From contig JBGZAX010000010.1 in the NCBI GenBank assembly GCA_041844335.1, forward strand, positions 1-38,765: DNA of 38,765 nucleotides, in the 5' to 3' direction. A program made the position numbers and the translations under genes. Every line of letters starts with the position of its first letter. Position 1 is the first letter of the stretch. Under the pieces are notes generated by a model. The model was not told where the DNA came from, did no database searches, and saw nothing but the letters and a program-made list of their open reading frames with translations. This document shows positions 33,046 through 38,765 of this stretch, one piece after another. The stretch is from CAUUFM01 sp041844335 (GTDB taxonomy: Bacteria > Bacillota > Clostridia > Lachnospirales > Lachnospiraceae).

Positions 33046-34860
33046 ACCTTTAATTTTCCCGCTTTCTTCCACTTTTAAACCTACCTCACGCTCATAATTG
33101 CCCTTATAAATATCAGAATCTCGTTTAGATTTATTATGTGAGGGATCTTTAGCCAATTCATCCAGCTCCTCTCGAGTTCTTCCACCGGTATAGTTACCGT
33201 CGGAGTCATACAGATTCTTGTTACGTGAATTCGGGGTAGCTTTATTGCCCTTTTTCACATCTCTCAGCGTATCGCCAGATTTTGCCCTGTCGGTAGTCTT
33301 TCTTATGTCTCCGATACTATCCGATATCCCGCTTTTTTTAGCTTTTTTAATAGATTTTTTAGCAGTATTTTCTATCATATCATCGGCATTTTTTATGCCG
33401 ATTTCTCCGACGTTCGTCAATACCTTGGGTATTTTTTTAGGTAAAACCAGATTATCTAATGATTTGATTCCCCTTTTTATCAGCTTCGCGGCAGGCTTTG
33501 CCAAATCTGCCGCTTTATCCGCATATTTTACCACGCCTGCCACAGGCAACACACCTAATGCGGTTATAGCTACTTTAGCGACATGCTGTCGGCTATTCTT
33601 CCAATTGGTAATACCGTGCACCAGATCTCTTACATCCGCCGGCAGATCTATACCGAAAATACCCGTCGCAATCTGGGAAGCCGATCCGAGGGCGGTTTGG
33701 TTCTCAGTATAATCTCCCGCTATCAGGTTATCAAGGCTTCTTTCAATATAATTCGCTTCGCCGCTGTTTAAATATTTTCTGTAACTCTTATCAAAAATAA
33801 TTCTGGCTATTCTTTCCTCTGTGGACATAGCGGAATATTGCAGCTTTCCGTAAAGCTTATTCACTTTTTCCTTTTTCTCAGACACTTTCAGATTTTTATT
33901 GTCATTTTTTCCGGCATCGGTCTTTTTTAAACCTGGTCCGTTTTTCTTAAATTCCGTTTTCCTATCCTTATATTTTACATCCTGAGTTTTGTAGCGTTTA
34001 GCCCTATTCTCCGATTTAGTAACCGCCTTCTTTTTTGAAACTGACTTGTTTTTTTGAACCGAGCTTTCTGTATTTGAACTCCTATCTTTTAAATTATAAG
34101 TTTGGTTGGACTGAGACTGCACATCTGTATTCACGACAGGAGCATAGGTATAATTACCCTTACCCGTTTGAATGATTTTTCCGCGATTTTTCAGATAGCT
34201 GTCCAAATTTCTTAAAGAATTTGTATTATAATTTTTGTTTAAATTTATAACTGTCTTGTCCGAAGCCTTATCAGTCTGACTATAACCTATAGTCACTCTA
34301 TCATAAGCTGCTGACGTGTTATCAGCTGTCCTATCCCTGACAATATCGGTCGACTTTTCGCTTACAGCCGTCCTATCCCTGACAGTATCGGTCGGTTTTC
34401 TGTTCACAGCTTTTCTGTCATAACTCTCATCATTATGCCTTGTAGTTTCAGCCGCCCTGTCCGGAACCTTATTTGTCAGCCTTGAGCTGACATAAGTATC
34501 CCTATTCGGAGCCTTACCCTCAGTCCTTGATGATGCACTGTTTTTTACAGTATCATCTCTCTTGACATACTTGTCGACATTCGGCTTGCGTACGGGATTC
34601 GGTTTGTGTACTGGTTTCTTTTTTATATTTTCCGTTTTAGTTTTGGTCACGGGTTTTATGCTCTTAGAAACGTTTTTACCCGGTGACACATTTTTGCCGC
34701 TCGTACTGCTCTTAGACGTGCTTGATGCTCCGCTTTTCGATGACGAACCGCTCTTCGATGATGAAACACTTCTTGATGAACTGCTTCTTGACGGGCTGCT
34801 GCTCGTACTTCTATAAGAACGAGTGCCCCCTCCGCTTGATCTTGATATTCTTCTCGCCAT
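32782..34860 (-). CDS. Polymorphic-toxin-type protein with nuclease-like C-terminal domain
   Basis: This protein has 692 residues from ATG 34860, which has GGAGGG 5 bases upstream; an in-frame start at 34890 lacks a site. Residues 1-70 are Ser/Arg/Lys-rich low complexity, and 70-340 are basic, disordered-looking and contain two copies of (T)DxVRDRTA. Residues 390-455 form a hydrophobic pre-toxin-like segment with LPADVRDLVHGITNW, H426 and ALGVLPVAGVV. The C-terminal 130 residues look like a toxin: EREVGLKVEESGKIKGPITRD, then D616, D619, NGKSWDVK (D626, K628), GENIILDTTY and a final VWP. The D-x9-DVK spacing resembles PD-(D/E)XK nucleases. No signal peptide, LXG or WXG domain is visible, so the delivery route is unknown. 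The C-terminus resembles CdiA-type toxin tips from memory. Confidence 0.78.
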   Translation of the reverse strand: MARRISRSSGGGTRSYRSTSSSPSRSSSSRSVSSSKSGSSSKSGASSTSKSSTSGKNVSPGKNVSKSIKPVTKTKTENIKKKPVHKPNPVRKPNVDKYVKRDDTVKNSASSRTEGKAPNRDTYVSSRLTNKVPDRAAETTRHNDESYDRKAVNRKPTDTVRDRTAVSEKSTDIVRDRTADNTSAAYDRVTIGYSQTDKASDKTVINLNKNYNTNSLRNLDSYLKNRGKIIQTGKGNYTYAPVVNTDVQSQSNQTYNLKDRSSNTESSVQKNKSVSKKKAVTKSENRAKRYKTQDVKYKDRKTEFKKNGPGLKKTDAGKNDNKNLKVSEKKEKVNKLYGKLQYSAMSTEERIARIIFDKSYRKYLNSGEANYIERSLDNLIAGDYTENQTALGSASQIATGIFGIDLPADVRDLVHGITNWKNSRQHVAKVAITALGVLPVAGVVKYADKAADLAKPAAKLIKRGIKSLDNLVLPKKIPKVLTNVGEIGIKNADDMIENTAKKSIKKAKKSGISDSIGDIRKTTDRAKSGDTLRDVKKGNKATPNSRNKNLYDSDGNYTGGRTREELDELAKDPSHNKSKRDSDIYKGNYEREVGLKVEESGKIKGPITRDLSGDGDFMDANGKSWDVKSFRSNPPGPDGKYNLQKSMRNINKSLMNGENIILDTTYLIPEHAEELIGELKRLNLMDRIIVWP

Positions 34861-34899
34861 TTCTACCCTCCAAAATGATAAACAAAACAACAGGTTAGA

Positions 34900-34948
34900 T
34901 TCGTTAAAAATATATCTATCTTTCGTTAAAATATATATTTATTTCGTT
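34900..34948. repeat. Three TTCGTT repeats spaced 22 and 21 bases, overlapping the toxin promoter
   Basis: TTCGTT occurs at 34900-34905, 34922-34927 and 34943-34948. The first two continue as TTCGTTAAAA followed by A/T-rich sequence. The spacing of two helical turns puts all three on one face of the DNA, within and just downstream of the -35/-10 region, which suits an operator for an oligomeric regulator. Confidence 0.65.
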
Positions 34949-34958
34949 TGATTGTCAA
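34930..34958 (-). promoter_or_regulatory. Sigma-A promoter of the toxin-immunity operon
   Basis: On the minus strand a perfect TTGACA (34953-34958) precedes TATATT (34930-34935) by 17 bases. The start would be near 34923, about 63 bases before the toxin ATG. One TTCGTT repeat lies in the spacer and the others lie across and after the start. Confidence 0.7.
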
Positions 34959-35079
34959 GTATTTATCATAAAATATAATAAATTTTTTCATCGGTATAAC
35001 AACAGATTTATATACAGAATCAAGCTTTTACAGCTAAAATAAAGAACCGCTCCCTACATTCAAATGTTTTTCACGATTT

Positions 35080-36822
35080 TTATAAAATATCCGACAGCTT
35101 AAAGGAGTTATGCTCCGTGTGCAGCAAAATATGCGCCTTGTGTGATGCCGGCTCTTCAAAAAAGCTGTCGTACAGATTCTTTATATCAGGGTTCTCGTGA
35201 GAGCATCTGATCTCCAGGCTTTCATCCAATGCATAGAGCATCCTGCCTCTGTCAAATGCCATCTCCAAGCCGTCATGAATCACCTGTCCTCCGCCACCCA
35301 CACAGCCGCCGGGACAAGCCATAACCTCCACGAAATCGAAATGCTCCTTTCCGCTTTCAATAGCCTTCATAAGTTTTCTTGTATTTCCTAAACCGCTCAC
35401 AACGGCTATCTTTACCGTTTCACTGTTAAGCACAAAATTCGCTCTTACAATACCGTCATTACCGTCTGTCTCTCTTACAGCCTCAAATGCGTTTGGCGGA
35501 GGGTTTTTGCCCATAATCTTAAAATATGCGGTGCGAAGAGCAGCCTCCATTACACCGCCCGTGACTCCGAAAATCACTCCGGCTCCCGAATAATCATGGA
35601 AAAGCCTGTCAGGCTCTATATCCCTTAAAATGCTCGGCTTAATATGAGAGGCTCTTACAAGCCTTACAAATTCTCTTGTCGTTATTACACAATCAGTTTC
35701 GTGACCCGCATATTCCTTATAATAAAGATCCATTTCCTCCTCGGATTTTTTTGCAATACAGGGCATTATCGCCACCGTATATATATCCTCGGGTTTCTTC
35801 CCTATGCTTTCTGCAAAATAGGTTTTAATCACTGCCCCGAACATCTGCATAGGAGATTTTGCAGTGGACAGTCTTCCGGTCAAATGCGGATACTGTGTTT
35901 TCATAAATCTCACCCAAGCAGGACAGCAGGATGTAAACATCGGCATATATTTAAGCTCCCCTGATGTATACCTCCGAATGAACTCGTGCGCCTCCTCCAT
36001 TATCGTTAAATCTGCGGAAAATGAGGTATCAAACACATAATCGGCTCCCATTTTCTTTAAAGCGTCAAAAACCTTTCCTATAGTGGACTCCTCCTTACTG
36101 AGCCCAAGCCCCTCTGCGTAAGAGGTTCTGACGGCGGGAGCGACCTGCACGACCACAGTTTTATTCTTATCCGCTATCGCTCTGAAAAAGCTTTCAGTAT
36201 CGTCCCTTTCCTTTAACGCACCCACAGGACAATGAGTAATACATTGACCGCATAAAGAACAGTCGGCATCCTTTATTAACCTGTTTTTCGACACATTAAC
36301 AGTGGTTCTTGCACCCGTTCCCTCAAGCGCCCACACATTTAAATCCTGAATCTTATCACAGATTTGTATACATCTGATACACTTTATACATTTTTTAGAG
36401 TCACGAATCAGCGGAAAATTTTTATCCCAAGCTCTGTTTTCCAGTCTTTCAAAATAGGGTATCTCCTGAATATTAAGATCATTTGCCAACTTTTGCAATG
36501 AGCAGCTTCCACTTCTTACACAGGTGGCACATCTGCAATCATGCATAGATAAAATCATCTGCACCGTCCTTTTTCTGTCGAGACGAACCTTGGGAGAATC
36601 GGTGTAAATCACCATTCCCTCCTCCACCTCATTATTGCACGAAGTGATAAGCCTGTTTTTTCCCTCCATCTCAACCACGCAGACCCTACATGCCGCAATC
36701 TCGTTTATATTCTTAAGAAAACACAGCCTGGGAATGGGCAGCCCGACATCTAATGCCGCCTCCATTATGCTTGTGCCCTCTTTAACCGTAACATCAATAT
36801 TATCAATAGTTAAATTTACCAT
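35080..36822 (-). CDS. hydA: [FeFe] hydrogenase catalytic subunit (HydA/HndD type)
   Basis: This is a 580-residue cytoplasmic hydrogenase that reduces protons or oxidises hydrogen at an H-cluster. From the N-terminus there is a [2Fe-2S] domain (C34, C45, C48, C62), a His-Cys3 cluster (H94, C98, C101, C107) and two [4Fe-4S] clusters (C145/148/151/155 and C188/191/194/198). The H-cluster motifs are TSCCPAW (C299, C300), MPCIAKKSE (C355) and VMACPGGCVGGGG (C504, C508), close to the numbering of Clostridium pasteurianum CpI. It overlaps the upstream flavoprotein gene by 7 bases (ATGGTAA), so the two products are probably made together. The long Fe-S relay suits the HydABC/HndABCD-type complexes. 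Confidence 0.96.
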   Translation of the reverse strand: MVNLTIDNIDVTVKEGTSIMEAALDVGLPIPRLCFLKNINEIAACRVCVVEMEGKNRLITSCNNEVEEGMVIYTDSPKVRLDRKRTVQMILSMHDCRCATCVRSGSCSLQKLANDLNIQEIPYFERLENRAWDKNFPLIRDSKKCIKCIRCIQICDKIQDLNVWALEGTGARTTVNVSKNRLIKDADCSLCGQCITHCPVGALKERDDTESFFRAIADKNKTVVVQVAPAVRTSYAEGLGLSKEESTIGKVFDALKKMGADYVFDTSFSADLTIMEEAHEFIRRYTSGELKYMPMFTSCCPAWVRFMKTQYPHLTGRLSTAKSPMQMFGAVIKTYFAESIGKKPEDIYTVAIMPCIAKKSEEEMDLYYKEYAGHETDCVITTREFVRLVRASHIKPSILRDIEPDRLFHDYSGAGVIFGVTGGVMEAALRTAYFKIMGKNPPPNAFEAVRETDGNDGIVRANFVLNSETVKIAVVSGLGNTRKLMKAIESGKEHFDFVEVMACPGGCVGGGGQVIHDGLEMAFDRGRMLYALDESLEIRCSHENPDIKNLYDSFFEEPASHKAHILLHTEHNSFKLSDIL

Positions 36823-38645
36823 AATGTTTCACGCCCTCCCCTAAATATTCCAAAGCCGTAGTGATCGCATCTAAGACATCTGGCAGCCTCCTGATCAGCC
36901 TCTTTTTTCGTCATACAATTTTCTATTCCGTCAAAGTCTTTAATCCTCTCACCTACCAATCTTTCAGTCAATTCCACTCTTCCGCAGGCACTCATTTCAT
37001 CCTTTGTGGCGGCAGGTATTTTCACATCACAGGTTATTTCATGTCTAAATCCCAAAAATTCATCTATATTTGCCGCCATAACCTTTGCGGCGGCTATAGC
37101 ATTTATTACGGTGGACGGCCCTGATGCACAATCTCCTCCTGCAAACATTCCGGGCAACCCGTTAAAGCCTCCGTTCGGCAATGTAAAAATCTTTCCTCGA
37201 TTAACCGGAATACCCGCCTCCTCATAATGTTCGGTTTCAATATCCTGTCCAACCGCAACCACCAGGATATCACAGGCTATAAACTCTTCCTTATCCTCCG
37301 TATCCACAACCGATGCTCTGCCGTCCTTTACCTTTGAAATCATCTGCGGCTTTACCCAAAGTCCCTTTAATTTACCATTATCAACCTCTATTCTTGACGG
37401 CGCCTTAAGAGTAATAAACTCAACCCCCTCCGCCAACGCTCCGTTTATCTCACCCTCAAGAGCTGTCATATCGGCTATTCTTCTTCGATACACACAGTAT
37501 ACCTTATCGCAATTTAAGCGAATTGCCGTACGAACGGCGTCCATTGCCACATTTCCGCCTCCGATAACGGCGGTTCTCTTACCCTTAAGATTTATTTTCG
37601 AATCCATTCCTATTTCACGTAAAAACTGCACGGCAGAAATCACACCCTCGGCATCCTCTCCCTCAAGTCCGAGCTTTTTATCGGTAGATGCGCCGATTGA
37701 AATCATCACCGCATCATACTCCCTTTTCAAATCCTCTACACTGACATCAATTCCTATCTTAAGTCCGTGTTTAACTTCTATTCCGGTAGCCAAAATAGCG
37801 TCGATATCTTCATCAAGCCTTTCCTTCGGAAGTCTGTAGTTCGGAATTCCGTACCTTAACATACCTCCAAGCTTAGGCAGCATTTCAAACACCGTTGTAC
37901 GATGACCCATCAGCTGTAAATAATAGGCGGCGGAAAGTCCGGCAGGTCCTCCTCCGATAATTGCAACAGTCCTTCCGGTAGAAGCTGCGCAAGATGGAGG
38001 CGGAACAAAGCCTGCCATATCGGCAGCCATTCTCTTTAAACCCTTAATATTAACGGCATCATCTACCATATTTCTTCGACACTTGCCCTCACAGGGATGC
38101 TCACAAATAAAACCGCAGGTGGTAGGAAAAGGATTGTCCTTTCTGATTAATCTCACAGCATCGGAATATCTTCCCTCTCTGACCAGTGCAATATATCCGG
38201 GAACATCCACACTTGCAGGACAAAGAGCCACACAGGGCACCGGCTGCGTGGTCATACAGGCACATCTTTTGTTTTTTACATGCTCCTCAAAATCGTCTCT
38301 GCAGTTGATAATGCTGAGATACACCATATGCGCAGCCTCATATCCTATTGCGCAGTCCGCAGTTTCCTCCACCGACTTTGCGGTTTCTTCTATTAAATCA
38401 AGAGTTTGCATGGTTGCATCACCATTTAAGACATCTGTCATCAGATGCTTTAAATGCAGCAGCCCTACACGACATGGCACACATTTGCCGCAGGTCTGCG
38501 AATGACACATCTCAATAAATGCCCTTGTAATATCTACAGGACATAAATTTGGCGGACTGGCCTCTATTCTCCTGCTGATGTTCCGATACAGCTCCTCAAC
38601 TATCTCCTGAGACCTGGTGGGCGTGAATATTTCAAGTCTACTCAT
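36816..38645 (-). CDS. NuoF-type Fe-S domain fused to GltD/NfnB-like NAD(P)-FAD oxidoreductase
   Basis: This 609-residue electron-transfer protein sits beside the hydrogenase. Residues 1-125 resemble only the C-terminal [4Fe-4S] helical domain of NuoF (CGKCVPCRVGLLHL), without NuoF's FMN/NADH-binding part. Then come N-terminal GltD-like cysteine clusters (VPCVALCPASVDVPGY and TTCGFICEHPCEGKC), the FAD loop AIIGGGPAGLSAA near 230, a second dinucleotide loop AVIGGGNVAMDAVR near 365, and FAGGDCASG close to the end. It probably passes electrons between NAD(P)H and HydA. Its ATG has AGGAGGAG upstream, and it overlaps hydA by 7 bases. Glutamate synthase is unlikely because no gltB is adjacent. Confidence 0.88.
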   Translation of the reverse strand: MSRLEIFTPTRSQEIVEELYRNISRRIEASPPNLCPVDITRAFIEMCHSQTCGKCVPCRVGLLHLKHLMTDVLNGDATMQTLDLIEETAKSVEETADCAIGYEAAHMVYLSIINCRDDFEEHVKNKRCACMTTQPVPCVALCPASVDVPGYIALVREGRYSDAVRLIRKDNPFPTTCGFICEHPCEGKCRRNMVDDAVNIKGLKRMAADMAGFVPPPSCAASTGRTVAIIGGGPAGLSAAYYLQLMGHRTTVFEMLPKLGGMLRYGIPNYRLPKERLDEDIDAILATGIEVKHGLKIGIDVSVEDLKREYDAVMISIGASTDKKLGLEGEDAEGVISAVQFLREIGMDSKINLKGKRTAVIGGGNVAMDAVRTAIRLNCDKVYCVYRRRIADMTALEGEINGALAEGVEFITLKAPSRIEVDNGKLKGLWVKPQMISKVKDGRASVVDTEDKEEFIACDILVVAVGQDIETEHYEEAGIPVNRGKIFTLPNGGFNGLPGMFAGGDCASGPSTVINAIAAAKVMAANIDEFLGFRHEITCDVKIPAATKDEMSACGRVELTERLVGERIKDFDGIENCMTKKEADQEAARCLRCDHYGFGIFRGGRETLW

Positions 38646-38765
38646 TTATCAGCTCCTCCTTTTCAAAAACAAAAAGCATCACAAGTAAGTTAAATCTCTA
38701 CTATGCGTTTTTAACCAAAATGAATTAATTTCAGTCTATTTATATATTTTATTGTATATTATACA
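38646..38765. other. Upstream region of the hydrogenase operon, cut by the window edge
   Basis: These 120 A/T-rich bases hold the ribosome site AAAAGGAGGAG of the flavoprotein gene. No convincing -35/-10 pair is seen; TATAAA-like sequences near 38742 could be a -10 box whose -35 lies outside the window. No gene is seen. Confidence 0.3.

Noticed and set aside
34562..34816. Plus-strand frame rich in Leu and Asp opposite the toxin N-terminus
   Set aside because: It is the antisense of the Ser/Lys low-complexity region, a typical composition artefact, without a ribosome site.
34971..34979. Plus-strand TATAAT downstream of the TTCGTT repeats as a promoter for a divergent gene
   Set aside because: The -35 match is poor and no plus-strand gene or small ORF with a ribosome site follows before the hydrogenase gene.

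Overview
The window is AT-rich DNA from an anaerobic, chemotactic low-GC Gram-positive bacterium, most likely a member of the Clostridia (Lachnospiraceae- or Peptostreptococcaceae-like). The reasons are a leucine-type reductive Stickland operon (hadAIBC-acdB-etfBA), a multi-cluster [FeFe] hydrogenase, the gene order rpmE-DUF1385-prmC-prfA, strong GGAGG ribosome binding sites, and consensus sigma-A promoters. The species cannot be named from the sequence alone. No rRNA, tRNA, CRISPR array, insertion sequence or phage integrase was seen.

Layout. 1-2667 (+): the end of a chemotaxis operon (cheR, cheB) followed by a YitT-type membrane protein. 2766-4520 (+): an exporter-type ABC half-transporter. 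4612-8466 (-): a four-gene envelope acylation operon (SGNH hydrolase, DUF4358 lipoprotein, MBOAT acyltransferase, DHHW protein). 8538-13998 (-): a translation and topology operon, rpmE-DUF1385-prmC-prfA-parC-like, with a structured leader upstream of rpmE. 14206-18838 (-): two tandem methyl-accepting chemotaxis receptors with almost identical signalling domains. 18893-20952 (-): a DegV fatty-acid-binding protein and a CaiB-fold enzyme carrying racemase-type catalytic residues. 21356-22186 (+): a secreted protein made of three PepSY repeats.

22280-31009 (-): the had operon, transcribed from a perfect-consensus promoter in the order hadA, hadI, hadB, hadC, acdB, etfB, etfA, then a YkvI-type transporter. 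HadA makes the 2-hydroxyacyl-CoA, HadI (ATP-driven, Fe-S) activates HadBC, HadBC removes water, and AcdB with EtfBA reduces the enoyl-CoA to the acyl-CoA that feeds CoA back to HadA. The usual 2-hydroxyacid dehydrogenase partner (ldhA) is not in the window.

31292-34860 (-): the accessory and most novel part. It is a polymorphic-toxin-type protein with a Ser/Lys-rich N-terminus, a pre-toxin-like hydrophobic segment and a nuclease-like C-terminus, followed by two pentapeptide-repeat proteins that are probable immunity proteins. The first is fused in frame to a degenerate second copy of the toxin's own C-terminal tail. That tail has lost the catalytic-looking segment and ends early where the toxin's Trp codon has become a stop. 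The pattern indicates a tandem duplication of a unit of about 865 bp (toxin tail plus immunity gene). Three phased TTCGTT repeats overlap the toxin promoter.

35080-38645 (-): an [FeFe] hydrogenase overlapped by an upstream gene that joins a NuoF-type Fe-S domain to a GltD/NfnB-type flavoprotein. This is a likely hydrogen and NAD(P)H redox-balancing module that could take up reductant from amino-acid fermentation.
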